Assembly: GCA_964036275.1 (NCBI GenBank)
Contig: OZ038435.1
Coordinates: 558,001 to 622,000 of the forward strand
Origin: Litoditis marina
Lineage: Eukaryota > Nematoda > Chromadorea > Rhabditida > Rhabditidae
DNA: 64,000 nt
Reading direction: 5' to 3'
Part shown: piece after piece, positions 1-13,000 of the stretch
How positions within the stretch are numbered: the first letter of the stretch is position 1
Layout of the letters: every line of letters begins with the position of its first letter
Translations under genes and position numbers: made by a program
Notes under the pieces: model-generated
Database searches by the model: none
What the model was told of the DNA's origin: nothing
What the model saw: the letters and a program-made list of their open reading frames with translations, nothing else

Positions 1-462
1 TTTAGAAGAACATGGATTGGTGAAACAGAGTATACGACAGTAAGATAACAAACTGTTGTTACTTCAAAAACGGGGTTTTGTTATAAGCACTGAGAACAGT
101 AATATTATATGCGAACACTCCGGAATATCGTCATATGATCATCACTGAGAACGGCTGAAAGGTTTTGCCTAGCGAAAACTGTTCAAAAAATTGACAAAAA
201 TTCAGAATCTTGCGTTTCCTTTCCTGTTCAAATAATATTTACTTTGTTTGGGTCATATTCAAATTAACGGTCATGGTTGTAATGGTTGGAATCAATCGAT
301 CTAACGAACTCCACATCTTTTTTATGTCATTTCTGACTTGATCATGAGTGAATGTTGCCACGTTCATCGCTTGTTGAGTTCCTTTGACAGGAAAAACAGT
401 TCCTTCGACATTTCATGCAGCCAAGGTTAGAGTCTGTGCGTTCTTTCGATGTGAATTCGTAC

Positions 463-3400
463 CTCGAAGCGAACTTCAATCATGGGATCTCTCGACCTGC
501 GGAACTTCAAATTCGTCACTTTCTCATATTCGTCGAAGGCTTTTCTGAAGAGGAGTTCCGTGGTTCCAGGCTGAAGCCCATTCTTTCCAAACTCCGAAAT
601 GCTGAAATATACTTCTTCGAAATGCATTATAGAATAATATTACTATTATGAGTTTTTTCCCTGTGATGCTCGGTTTGAAATTTTTCTGAAATTTAACCGA
701 AGATTTAGGGAACACTTCTGCGTTTGTAGTTTGATCGTGTTGTGTTTGGAAGCACGTATTAAGTTCTGCTGTGTTTGATGGATAGAATTGATCTCACACA
801 TGATCTCTCTAGTTTTGCCTACGTCGACAGACTGCAGTCTACTGATCAGAGATCATGTAGATCAGAGAGACACAGACTGTCCACTTCTAAATGACACTCT
901 TTCCAACTCGTCAAAATCTCGAAAACCTTTCCTACATCTGTGCGTTCTGGGAGAATTTTGTTGAAGGCTAAACAGAAGAGAAATATGTAAACCGTATGCT
1001 GTGGCTTTTCAGTGGGCGACAACAATACCCCGAATCGGTGATTCGGACCACCTCAACTCACTCTAGGAGGTTGTGATGACTGGAAACATCAAACAACCAG
1101 CAGAGAGAGTGGAGTCAGTCCGATCGATAACCATGAGTTTTCACGTCCATTACAAACCAAATTAGAAATAGTGTAAGTACGTTGTTTTCACGATGTCTGC
1201 GCCTTGTTGTTATTACACTCTCTCGCCTCTGGGGTTGTAGGGTTTAGATCACGAGATTGAAAGAAAATACATATATAAAAGAGAGAGGGAAGAGGTAACA
1301 AGCACAATTGTAAGTTCAGTTAACATGAGGGCTATATAGCTAAATGTAGAGCAATTTGGTGCAGAAAAGTGTCTGCGTCTCATCCTGATCAACATCTCTA
1401 ACCGGTCTGCTAACATCTACAGTATACTACAGATAGTTGTCAACAAAACACGTCAACTATATAAGGCACGTGAAACGTGTGACATGCACGAAATCGTCAC
1501 GTTTCACGTGACCTTTCTATTGACTGGTAGTATTATGTGTTGGTTCTGGCGGTTAATGATTAGGCGCCTCGGCTACATGTGGGAATGCCTAGTCGCGCCA
1601 GTTTATGTTGAGAAAGCTGCCAGACGCACACTGTCATCGATTGATTTGAAGTCCAGCAAATGAAGAGTTCATACACAAAAACAACTAGATTGATAAACAC
1701 CAAAACATCACATTAGACTACGAATCTACTATTGAATCGAATCGATATGAACCACTCGTCAAAGTCAAAGTAGAAATCTAATGGATCAGCTACAGCAGGT
1801 ATAGCATTGATGTCAATGTAACCTCAGCGAGTAGCTGACCACTAATTGATTACAAAACTAGCAGTAAATTGAAATCTTATCATTACTGTAGAGAAGTTTC
1901 TAGCCTACTCAACTTACCTACTTGCAGCTGATACTTCTAAGTGACATAAGTCAAAATGCTAGCTGAAACCTATGCTCAGATAGAACTACCATACCAAACT
2001 GCCGAACCTACCCTTAAAGAACAGGGTACTGGAGGGGGGGGGGGGGGGGGGGGCAGAGAATTTCTCAATTCAGGGGGGGGGCAGTACGGGGTAGAGTCGA
2101 GGAGCTCGGAATGCCATCTAATGGTAGTTACGAGTAGATGAGGCTAGTGGAGGGAAAAGAGGGCGTGGTCTAAGTTGTAAGACAATGTTCACCAGACGGG
2201 CGTTAGAGAGCATGGGTGGGCAGGAGAGGGTACAGAAGCAGAGAAGAACAACTGCTTCTGTCGGTCAGCAATGGCTAACAACAGAGGGATAGGGAAGAGG
2301 AAGAAACAAAGAAAAAGAGTTTGAATCGAATGATCGAGTAACAAGTGAAAACTAGAAGATTAGACAACAAGTTGAAAGAATCATTTGTATTTTTGGTACC
2401 CTTGACACTGTCTGGACTGTACGCTAAAATTATTCAAAAAAAGTAACCATGAAGTCTGTATACATAATAGGCTATCTAAACATTTTGCCGAGAAAGTTTT
2501 TTGATGGCTTCTGAGGTTAACGCAGGTTCCATCAACTCCGCTGCAGGCTCGAACACCCTGGAGAGGTTCAGATAGCAGCATGATGAACCAAAACATGTAC
2601 AACAAACTGTAACGAGAAGAGCTTACTGCAAAACTTTTTGAAATTACGAAAACAGGGAAGTTATTAATGCACTATTCGTCCGCGCACGAGTCATAACTAG
2701 TTGTTTGCTCAGTTCCTGTTCAAATGTGTGTTTATTCTATAATGTAAGCCGCGGATTTTGTGATTCAAACTAAACCCCGAACACTCGAAACTTGCAGGAA
2801 ACAGCTGGCGGCGTAGCAAACCGTCCAACCTCATGAAAAGTTTATCTGAGTCAACCATGAGATACCTGCTACTCGTGAACTTTCAATGTTGTAGCATAGC
2901 GATCAATAGAATCTCATGAGAAGCTAGTGCTAATAGCTCATGAGGTGATCTAATGAACTTTTGTGAGGATTGCTACGCGGCCTGGTGTGCTAATCACAAA
3001 ACAACATAGTCGTTACTCAACATTTCAAAAGTATTCGCTACAAACACATCCGAATTTATGACTCATGACCAAAACTCAGCGGTGCACAGCATCAAATTAT
3101 GAGAAGAACTGGGAAATTGAAATTATTGTACAAAAACACGATGCTTGTTTGAACAAGCATGTTTCCTTTCAACAATTCTAGATTTAACAACTCTCAGGTT
3201 TCTGGATCTAGAGGTCGCTGATGGTGGGGTCAGGGGTAAGAATTATTATTATAACTCTGAGAGCAAGACCGAGTGAATCCATAAAAGTAATCCTAATCGA
3301 CGCTATCTTCATTTTCCATCCTCTGGCCAAGTTGATGCTGAATTTATATGTTCATGAGTACTAAATACGGCGACAACCTTGCCAAGTTGTAACCAGTCAG

Positions 3401-5586
3401 TTGAGTCAGTGCTAAAATTAGGTTGACAACCAGTCAGTGCTAAAATTAGGTTGATATAGTATACGCGCACAGTGAACCCCACGCCACTACTCGGGATTCA
3501 CTGTGCGCGTATAATTTATTCTGTTTTTGGTGAAAAAGTTGCAAACGGAGCTCGGTAGTATTCTCCGGTAGTACTTTATCAGGCTTCTCCCACAAACTGG
3601 GTTTATTGTCTCTTCTTAGATGCATACTATGTTCTGTGTTTGGTCAAAAGTAGCACACGGGCTTCTCGATTCAAATAGAAACAGTGCGTACACTTTGTGA
3701 TATAAATGGCACAGCTGGTGCGGCAGCTGTACTCCCCAACTTTTTCGCCCAAAAAGAACGCCATCGATCGGTGCGGCTATAATAGAAAACGGATGTGTCG
3801 GTTCAAAGAAGTTCGGGAGGGAAAAGTGTGCAAAAGGTCTGAACTCCGTGTTTGCATGTTATCAGAGTTTAAAAAATCAGGTGATGTGGTTTAGTGTGCC
3901 GTTAAACAGTGCAAGTTGACAAGTACGTGGCGGAAGTGTTGATCTCTTTCTTCTGTAGAGAATGTGCGATGGCATCAGGGAATGAATACGCGCTACTTTA
4001 AGTTAACTCTATCTTACTTCTTTTTTCTTACTCCTTTTGCATCAACATCAGGACTTTGGTGGCGACTAAATTGCAGCGCGACCAAACTACAAACACAAGG
4101 ACGGAGAGAAGCATACACGCTTTTAGCCTCTTCCATCCTCAGCAAACCGGACCACTGTTGAGTTTTGAGCATGAAAATTCGCAAGCTCGGTTAACAAATT
4201 CTCTTAGCTAGACAAGGATAAGTTCTGCTCACCCATAGGTAATGTCCGGCGTATTCCATTTCAAAGGTAGGTTACGTTTATGACGAGTCCTAAAAGACGC
4301 AGATATAGTGACGTGTTAAAATAACAGAAAACGTATACTGTAGGTTCATTATTATGGGTTCATTATTATGTAACGCGTCTTTTCTTCAATGTGCATAAAG
4401 AGTTGACGGTTACTAACCTGCTACCACATCACTGGTGGCGATTCGATCGAACGGCTACTAGCCGGTTGGTAGCAATTCAGTAGAGGATTGATTTTCTGTG
4501 TGGGGTCATAAAGCAGCCTTTTCGCATGTGAAAACATCCGAGAAGATTTCAGATTCTGTTCGCCGTTAGGTGTTACGAAAGGATTATCTCAAATTTTGAC
4601 CCTTTCTTCAAACTGCTCAATGATGTTAGTGTCAGAAATGCTCGGTGGCATGTTGAGTGTGACTTTCAGTCCTCAGTGAGAAAGCACATATGGAAAGTAT
4701 ATTGAGGTAACCGTGTGCTAACTAAACACATTCGTTCGGCATGAAATTATGTATCAGTTCGTCTTCGGCAGCCCTTTCATATTGACGTGGGTCACTTTGC
4801 TACTCGAATGAAACTGATATACGGATATACCTTTTTATTCAGACTAACAGACCTAATTTGCATACGGCGCACATGTCTACAGTCTGTTTTGACGCGTGCA
4901 ACGTTATGTTATACTAGAAATCATTGAGTAGTCGCGTAAAAGTAGCATTTTAATGAGGAATCATGCACTTTATATATTGCACATTTCTCCGTTCTACGGT
5001 GTTTATCAAGGTTTACGTGACTGTACAGCTGACTTACAGGTAACCTGAGGTACATTAATTAGCTTTTAGTTGTGTCATTGTTTAACTTTCATGGCTGGCT
5101 CCCTTTAGTTCGTCGAGATCTCACCCGGTTGGAACGTCGGCCACTCCGCATCTGGGTTGCTTCATGGCCGAAATGGTCGCCCGGTCCAGTTCTCCGGTTA
5201 TCGGAAGATGGTACGAACGCTGGAAACAATGTATTTATAGAAGAAGACAACACATTCGATAAACTTTAAGAATGGCAAGATCAAACTCCAAACACCGCGG
5301 AGGCATCATTTATATTAAAATAGAGTAACTTCGATGGAGTACAATCGTAATACACACCCTTCCAGTTGAAATATTTCACCCACAGACACCGGGATCGAAT
5401 TTATATTTCTTTTTTTTTATTTCAAACTTCAGATAATGGAAATAACGCAGATAGTTTATTTTTAAATTTAGTCAAGCTCAAGAAGTTTTGTACCTGAAAT
5501 TTTCTGATCGCCAGATTTCGTAGATCCTCATCCATCTGTGCATTTGCAGAGGAAGAGAGGTATCCGTAGCGGGTGAGAAAAGTCAT
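463..5586 (-). CDS. matrix metalloproteinase (MMP), 5' part, cut by the window edge
   Basis: A secreted or membrane-bound zinc endopeptidase that cuts extracellular matrix. Four exons are visible, in coding order: 5586-5494, 5219-5125, 4289-4233 and 601-463. All junctions are GT...AG and the phases agree (0, 2, 2, 0). Exon 1 shown encodes the peptidoglycan-binding-like prodomain (FLTRYGYL ... LAIRKFQ). Exon 2 carries LPITGELD and the cysteine switch PRCGVADVP, whose Cys holds the enzyme latent. Exon 3 has RHKR, a furin-type activation site typical of MT-MMP and stromelysin-3-like members, then KWNTPDITY, the usual start of the catalytic domain. Exon 4 ([19 protein letters not shown]) covers the first catalytic helix. 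The zinc site HExxHxxGxxH and any hemopexin domain lie beyond position 1. The signal-peptide exon upstream of 5586 was not found. The intron 602-4232 is 3.6 kb of repeats. The family call is firm; the subfamily is not. Confidence 0.88.
2034..2053. repeat. uninterrupted poly-G run (20 G)
   Basis: Twenty consecutive G, followed about 20 bp later by another run of eight or more. Strong G-quadruplex or slippage potential. Its exact length may be a sequencing artefact. Confidence 0.8.
2806..2984. mobile_element. MITE-like element with GGCGGCGTAGCAA terminal inverted repeats
   Basis: The left end reads TGGCGGCGTAGCAA and the right end TTGCTACGCGGCC, an inverted pair. The interior contains CTCATGAG palindromes. 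A second full copy lies at 46581-46723 and a lone end at 8236-8251. It has no coding capacity, so it would be non-autonomous. It lies in the large MMP intron. Confidence 0.65.
3461..3512. repeat. perfect hairpin, 16-bp arms
   Basis: ATACGCGCACAGTGAA at 3461-3476 is exactly inverted at 3497-3512, with a 20-nt loop. It follows directly on a short direct duplication of a CAGTGCTAAAATTAGGTTGA unit. Confidence 0.7.
4905..5045. mobile_element. diverged copy of the CACGTGA/GACTAACAG MITE family
   Basis: Shares the block of the form TTTTAATGAGGAATCATGCAC and a terminal GTTTACGTGACTGTACAGCTGACTTACAG with copies near 46996, 47263, 52205 and 58085. It lies in the MMP intron between the cysteine-switch and furin-site exons. 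Confidence 0.5.
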
Positions 5587-8500
5587 CTGAGAAGAAAAGT
5601 GTTGATTAAGAAATGAGTATTTTGATGATTTTTTTGTTCTAATAATATAAACCATTTTAAGCTTATTTATGAGTTATTTTCATACTGTTGAGGAAACTAA
5701 ATGGGAAAAAGCCATGTATCTGGAATTACATATTTTTAAAGCGTATTGCCGTTTTGCAGATATGTTGCATTGGAGGCTATGTTTATTTCACTAGTTAGAA
5801 AAGGAAAATAGTTTCTTGGACCGTCAATGTTTTTTGCTGATTGCCCCCAAACACATGTTTTACAGCTTGTTTAACGGTTCACATGAAACATGAATACAAC
5901 GATCGACTCAAAGACTAGAACTGTGAATACATACTTTTTAATTTTTTTTCTACTACTTCTTTGCGAGATGTTTCCATTTATCACTTTCTACCATTCGACC
6001 TTCATTCAGCCTTCATTTATCTTTAATTCATCATTTATGCTGACTATGTACTATGTGAGACGTGTTACTTTCGGGTTGACACGTAAGCAGTTTACGAGCA
6101 TCTGGTGACCCCATACTCTTCCGCGCCATATGCAAAACAGATACAACTTACAACTAAGCCGAAAGGTTACGAACATGAGATACAAAATCTGTGTAGAAAA
6201 TCGAAAGAAGTTTATGCGAGAGGAACTCACTTATTTCTATTTTTTATTGAGAGAACGACCATTTTCACATTACAAAACAGACTATCGTAGAACTTATGTC
6301 ATGAACGTGTGGCACTGTGTTCAGCCAGCTTGTGTTTGCACTCAATGAGTTACAGAAGAGTACTGTTGGAACGTTTGTGTTCAAAGCTTATTTCAACTCC
6401 CCTTCGGCCATCTACGAACTATTGAATGAAATAGATGCTCATACTCTTTTCTGTTTCCATTAAATTCAGAATGTATTGACAGTTTTTCATAAATAGAAAA
6501 TAAGTAGAGTATGGACAGATCGTAGTTGTAGATTGATGTTGCTAAACGCCATATTGAACGAACTGCGGCCAACATGCAATGGGATCAAACTACCAAACAC
6601 AGCGGTAAGCAACATACGTCCCTAGAAAAAAAGCGATTTTTCTGGGCTAACCTCATCCTCAGGGAAAACCATTGTGGGCAGCAGAAAGAGCGTCCACCAT
6701 TTCATTTCAAGAAACTGAAAAACTTAGTTCTTAGTATTCAAATAAGTAACTTAGTTCTTAATATTCAAAAGTTCTGGAAAAAAACAGGTTTAAGTGTATT
6801 CGGTCATAAGTCAGTACATGATTGACAAAAACGAGAAGTTTGTGAGGATCACGAAAGAAGGGGTTGAAAAGTTCGAATAGAGTGGCAACAAGAGATCACG
6901 GGTTGTACTATGTATTCGGAAGTTAGTTCGATTTTTCTGGTTGAAAATTGCCACGTTTTCATTTTCACAAAACTCTACGGAAGCAAGTTTTGCCAAAGCA
7001 TACATCAACATGTAAAGCATACAAGATACAGAACTGAGCAGTTAATACCAACGATTGAGCAACTATATGTGCATAAGCAGTGAGAAAAGCTGAGATTTCT
7101 AATGCAAATCAGAACTTCTCGAAGTTCAGGGAATCATTCAGGTCATTCTCAAACTACGAAGTGTCTGTAAGACGGTTGTCAGTTACGGAGTGAAAAAACA
7201 TTAGATTTAACTGACTATTTATAATAAAAAAATCACGAGTGGTTTATTATCGGGATACCATAGTTAAAGTTCAATGGTTAGTCATCATTTTTTTAATGTC
7301 TGAGTCATTCAAACCAAAATACGGTTCGCTCGGGAACATTTTGAAAGCTCTAGCATAAGACGGAAGATGGCACTAAATAATGGACTAAATTTCCTTGTGA
7401 TTATGCAGAGAAAATCAGTGATTCTTCTCTAATATTAGAGAGGATTCAAGTTGAGCTACATAATGCTACAGTAAGCGGTGTAAATATCTCAAAGGGAGAC
7501 AAACAGTTTTTTTGTGCAATCAAAGTTCAAACCAAGATGAATCTTGTGGTTATGGTTATTCAGCGAACTTTTCGAAAATTGTTCGACTTGAAACTTTTGA
7601 CAGCGGTCAATTGTATATGTGAGAATAGCTCACTTATGTTGCGGAAATTATATCCTCTTCCAGAAACCAAAACCAAAAAACGATCTCTCTCTCTTCTTTC
7701 ATCTCTTTCTCTCTCTAATTTCCCAACTACAAACCTGGCTGTATACATTGAATGATTCATTTCAAAATACTGTAGAGCGAATGTGTCATATAAAGATAGG
7801 CACCACTTCTATTTTCGAAGGTTTTATGAGATAACAATTGTGTCCAGTTAATGAATGTGTGATTGATTAACTTCTGACTATGAATTTCGTAGTTTGAGAT
7901 GCGATTGATTACCGAGAAAACTGATGAAAGAAAGATGAGTTCAGCCTTATCAATAAAACAATCTTTGTTTTCGAAGTAGAGAAACTAAAAGATAGGATTG
8001 AGGTTTCATAAACATCGAAACTTGAAGCCACATATGTTATCGAACTCGTAAAACAGACAATAGATCTTTCCGAAAACTTGTAAATGTCAAAACGTGTCGG
8101 AATGTTCCAAAGACAATTTTTAAAAAACTTATATTGTTTTTTTGTGAGAAAACAAAGCCAACAATCTACTCAAAAAGCATTCGATATTTTCCATGTCAAC
8201 TATTAGACGATAACCACATATACACCTCAGTTGGATTGCTACGCCGCCTGGGCACAGAGCTAAGAAGAAAAAAAAGTGACACGTCAGAAAGATCATAGAG
8301 ACTACAAACTGCAAACTATAAGTAAAAGTAGAATCGTGAGATAAATTATGGAAACAACTTAGTTAGTTATGAACTTTGTACTCGAAAGACACATGTTCGA
8401 CTCTTTCCCTACTTATTTCAACCTACCACTAATTTGGGAAAGAGAGTGAACGGCATAAAAGTTGCGTCAGTTGCTACAGACTCGACTACGAAAATGTTCT

Positions 8501-9580
8501 TTCACCGCAAGCTGCTTTTCTGATAAATGACTCAATGTTGGCAAAAAGCAGTTGTAACATCACCGGTCAGCGCCTAGTTTGAAACAAATGTCTCGGGGAT
8601 ATAAAACCTGAACTAGAAAACGGGCGATTCGTGCTCTATTTTTTAATAAAGTAAGATTTCGATACAATAGGAAAACGAAACACTTCGTGTTGTGAGATGT
8701 ATACTTTGTTAGAAAATAAAACAAGAATCAGACATTCACAAAATGTTAAATGACCAGGTTTTAAATGATTGTTGAGTCTCAGAGCTAAGTTCTAAAGTTC
8801 GCAAGCAACATGAATACCGAAAGGAACTGAAATCAGGAAAATTTTGATCGAAAAACATGATAATTAAATTTTTTTTCGGTTCCATGTCAGTTGCCCATAA
8901 TCCGAAGTGTCTAATTTTATAAACAAATAAGTTCTGGGAACGTTTGGAGGTTAGGATATAGGACAGAGGAAGAACAGCGCAAAATGTTCTTCAATGGTTG
9001 CTCTGGTTCGTAACTTCTTATATGTTATTTTCGTGTTAAAATGAGTAGTGGTGAGAAAGTTCGCGAGGTATAGTTTGAGTTTTCAAATAGTTCGGGACAT
9101 CGTTTGTCTAATCCCTATATTCCTCAATATCGCTTTTCGTTATCAACGGTAGCACTTTTTGTAATGAATCACACTTTGTACTATTACTTCCTACTGATAA
9201 CAGGATCACGAGTGGTAACTCCTCATCGTAGTGAATGATTATCGCAGACTGTAGAAATAGTATAGGGTGAGACCAACTCTGAATCGCAGTTTGATCTTAG
9301 ACAACGTTTCGAACTTAGACTAGAATGCGAAGCATCGAACAACACTGCTTCCAAAGACATTCTCTTATACAGTAAAGTGACAGTACACTCCGTTATTGAC
9401 TAACTACAACCGAGAAGGTAATGAGAATAAACTACAAACACAATAGAGCAACATCCGTATGGGCCTGCTTTGGAAAGAACGAACCTTATTCATTCATCTA
9501 GCTCAGTAACTATCACTATGACATTTAGAGCTTTCCCTGTGCTTCCAACTTCTTCTTGAGGGACTCGGGCATCGATGGGG
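5587..9580. other. intergenic or 5' region, no supported gene
   Basis: This should contain the missing first exon or exons of the metalloproteinase (minus strand), but I could not pick a signal-peptide exon with confidence. The frame at 8314-8129 (minus) starts with a hydrophobic run, but it overlaps a dispersed repeat end (8236-8251). The rest is AT-rich, with one CT-rich patch (7680-7725) and isolated MITE ends, for example 6583-6596. Confidence 0.5.
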
Positions 9581-9588
9581 GAGGAGGG

Positions 9589-9622
9589 CGAGGAAGGTCC
9601 CTCTTCTTCTGCGCCAAAGAAT
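9589..9622 (-). other. part of a possible terminal coding exon, unidentified gene
   Basis: On the minus strand an AG acceptor (TTTGGCGCAG) is followed by a frame with good codon texture reading KKRDLPRPPPPSMPESLKKK and a few more residues. It closes with a stop near 9529-9531, so the exon would run from about 9614 down to 9529. A second fragment at about 10372-10316 (minus, after CTGTTGCAG) reads EIIAHIQELIYHPTPPSDFP and could be an upstream exon. I do not recognise the protein and could not link the pieces by phase. It could be chance. Confidence 0.25.
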
Positions 9623-9669
9623 CTACTCATAGTATGCCAAGTTCCTGAGTCTAACAAAAAGTATTCTAT

Positions 9670-10080
9670 TCTCTTTGCCAGGTGCCGCATATGTGTTATA
9701 CTACCATTGTACGGCTCCATTTTATTGGTTCACAAAAAGAATATCTCATCCAGGACGCAATGATGATCGCATTATCGCATTGGCTGTTTATCGAAAAAAG
9801 TAAGAGCGCTTTTGAGAATATAGAACGAAACCTGATCAAAAATGATTCCGGATCAGTTAGTTTCATGATAACAAAACCTGATCAAAGTGAGGTGATTGAA
9901 CGAAACATTGAAATACTTTCAAGTTAGTTAATGTGAGAGGGATTCAAGAGTTTTGCATTCTTTCGCAACAACCATTTCGCACGGGACTTTCGAATCATTT
10001 TGCATTTATTTTGTATTCACACTTTTGAATCATTTACGATTTCAATAAATTATTCTATTCTATTCTATTCTATTAATTTA
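9670..10080 (+). mobile_element. 3' end of a LINE/SINE with AATAAA and (TTCTA)n tail
   Basis: An open frame (about 9682-9927) ends and is followed by AATAAA (about 10043) and four TTCTA units. The same tail type, AATAAA plus TTCTA units, occurs near 24170-24203 and 48360-48402. That is the signature of retroposon 3' ends rather than of a host gene. The family is not identified. Confidence 0.45.
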
Positions 10081-13000
10081 GTCCGAATGTTTGAAACAAG
10101 ACTGAAGCAACCATGAAAACATTTCATTTTAATATTTGAGTTATCAACATAACAGAGCACATTTCTTCAATGCAATTACATAGCCACAAATGAGGTTTGA
10201 TAAAGTTTACTTTCAGCCAAAATTGGAAGTGTCCCTATATGCTGTGATAAAACTACAACAATGCTGGAATTTATGGCTGTGAAGGGATACAGTAAACTGA
10301 AATCAATACGGGGAAATCAGAAGGTGGTGTTGGATGGTAGATCAACTCTTGGATATGTGCGATTATCTCGCCTGCAACAGTTTTCGCGATAATAATGTTC
10401 ATCCCAAAAATAACAACAACGAGGAAAAGGATTTAAGCTAACTAGTTTTCTCTCTATTATTGAAAAACTACATGGGAAAACATAAACAACCAATATATCA
10501 ATGCACTTTTGTACAATCTGCGAGAGTTTTTGTTATTATATTCTGCGTTGATTTCAAAAGGCATCAATAAAAGTGTGGAGTATGATGTGCGAAAGGGTAT
10601 AATTGCAATCCTTTTCAATGGGGAAACGCCGCTTGCGAAATAGAGGGGAAAAAGAGAATGGTCTATTCTCCCTCATTCAGAGGATGGGATATTTTCAGAG
10701 AAAAAGAGAGTTGCGCGCAAAATGAGTTGTGAAACATAGAAAAGCACTTTGACTCGCAATTCCGGCGGATTCGATTTTGAAAAAGTAATTCTCTACGGAC
10801 TACGGTGTTTGTTATTCTATCCCGATGTGTTTGTAGTTTGGTCGCGTTGCTTTCTAGTGGAAAGAAAGGTAAATAATGAAGTTTATCGAGATCATCAAAA
10901 TGCAACAAATATTCAGTGGCTCCTAATGTGGGTAGTTTTTGATTTCAACAAGAGTACAGAGAAACGCGGTAGTTCAAGGAACTGAAATACAACGCAAAAA
11001 AACGTAAATAGAAACTTCTAAACTGTTTCTATGAAAACAGAGCCTTATAAAAACAAACAATCAATCTGTACTGTGAACCATGATATCACCTTGTGTTTGG
11101 TTCAATCAGAAAGTGAACAATATACTGTGAAACTAGCAAACACAGGACTTGATATTTTTATTTCGGTTATAAGAGTGTCCTGGTCTTTGTGAAGCTTTCC
11201 TGTATTCAAATCATGAGAAGTCACATGTTTAGGCATCTAGGGTCTGAAAACGAGAAACACATAGTTATACTTGTACAAAGATGGGAAAGTGAGTCATAGA
11301 TGTATACGATACGGGCATAATTGTCAAGGGAGGGTGAGAAGAAGCAGAAAAAGAGAATGAGAAGTGGAGAGAGAGTGGGGGATAGGGAAAGAGAGAGAGA
11401 GAGGGAGGGAGAGAGAAAGAGAACGAGGAGGTGAATGGTTGAATTAGAAAGTGATAAACACTGGCTACATTGATTGACTTTTTGACATCCTCGCGCATAC
11501 CCATGCAATTCAGAGCATTTGCTGTCGAAACCCGTGACATGCTCCTGAGAAAGACTGACGGGACTCTGGCAGCAAGGAGTTTGAGTTTAGAGGATAGCGA
11601 TATGCCACAAAACTACACAGCAGAAATAAAAACCACCGTATTCCCTGAGTATTTCCATGTGGAGGCAACTGTATCTATCATTTTTCGATGTTCACAACAT
11701 AATGTTTTCTCGGTTTCTAGATCCCTTAGAAGAAGTCGGTTAGTTTAGTGATTAGCTATGACATCTACTTATCGATGACACAGTGGGGTGTAGAACGTTT
11801 GGTGATACACCATTTTGCTTCAACTTGTACTCCTTTTCGAAAAACTGCTACAAATGTTTCACTTTCAAAATGAAATAACGTATACGAATATATAAGGACA
11901 TTTCTGTAATCGTAAACTTCTATGGAGAACGATATCTGAGCTGTAGGATCTACGATGATACCGAGCTGCAGCAGTTTTCATAACGTGCTCCACTCTGCTT
12001 CAGAAGCTTGTGAGCGTGTGTGAAGTTAGTGAAACCGTTACGTGAACTGGGAATTATCGGCAAATGTTCATGTTTCTGAACTCTGATGGGTTTTGCATGT
12101 GGCCCGTTACTATGTTACTTAGATTCGTAGAACGGTTGAATTCGTAGAACGGTATCAAGACAAAACTTCCAGGTAAATTTTGGCTTGCAAAACATTGCGG
12201 AATGGAACGCCATGAAATGCCGATTGATATTAGAAGAGCAAAATCAGAAACTGTAGGAACGAGCGTATAATTTGTGAAACGTATATACAAGCAAAAGTGA
12301 ACTTTCGCTACTGAAACGGTAAGACATTTACAGACAGGAATCGAAAGTGCTGGCACGTTTTCTACTCACAATCGACTCAGAGTTACTGGATGATTGTCAA
12401 CAGTGGTTCCCTCTATCTAGAAGAAGTTACTTCTACCTGACTTCTCCTTCTACTGTTCTACTCCATGAACAGTTCTGTTTTTTTATATATCTGGGCGACG
12501 AAGTTCAAATCTCCAAAATTGCAGTTTCGTTGTGAAGTGTGACATGAATGGCGCTGAAAAAAAAATTGTTCTGATTTTTCGGTAGATGAAAACGTTCACA
12601 AACGTTCGCAAACGTTCGTGCGAACACGTGTTTCAAACTCTTTCATTCAATAAAAAGCTTTTTTAACGAGATTTTGCAGTTTTCAAAGTAGAAAACATGA
12701 CAACTTCATTTGTCAAGCGCCTCTGTATGCAGTACATTTAAATGTTTTCTGCTATGCTACGAATAGCTACTTTGTCAGGTTTCAAGTTACATTTTGATCT
12801 CGCCGCCAAACATCAAAACACGGGATCGGCTGGTTGACTGCCGATTATACGCCCATCGCAGGCCGACGTACGCAGCTAAATCAGTCGGGCACATGGCGCA
12901 TTTATCGACTCTTTTTGCTAGATAAACTTTCAAAAGTTGCAGATTTTAGATCACAATCTTCTCCGCGAAGTATGTTTTGAGTTAGAAAAGACAAATGTGT

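Larger units (their letters stand above)
602..4232. other. large MMP intron filled with repeats
   Basis: This 3.6-kb intron of the metalloproteinase gene has no further exon I can recognise. It holds a TTGTAGTTTGATC-type end (724-736), a CACGTG-rich palindrome (about 1428-1525), a G20 run (2034-2053), a GGCGGCGTAGCAA inverted-repeat element (2806-2984), a short direct duplication with a 16-bp-arm hairpin (about 3390-3512), and another MITE end (4080-4092). A weakly coding-looking minus-strand stretch near 2480-2570 has no convincing donor. Confidence 0.6.

Noticed and set aside
415..651. 78-codon plus-strand frame
   Set aside because: It is the shadow of the metalloproteinase catalytic exon on the minus strand (601-463).
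3706..3894. 62-codon plus-strand frame as a gene
   Set aside because: No splice context, family resemblance or supportive codon texture. It lies in the MMP intron.
8129..8314. Signal-peptide exon of the metalloproteinase
   Set aside because: Hydrophobic start, but the frame runs through a dispersed MITE end (8236-8251) and has no phase-0 donor in a sensible place.
11221..11540. Minus-strand frames of 91-95 codons rich in Ser/Leu/Phe
   Set aside because: They are translations of a CT-rich simple repeat.
12054..12356. 100-codon minus-strand frame
   Set aside because: No acceptor or donor, no family features, and random-looking composition.
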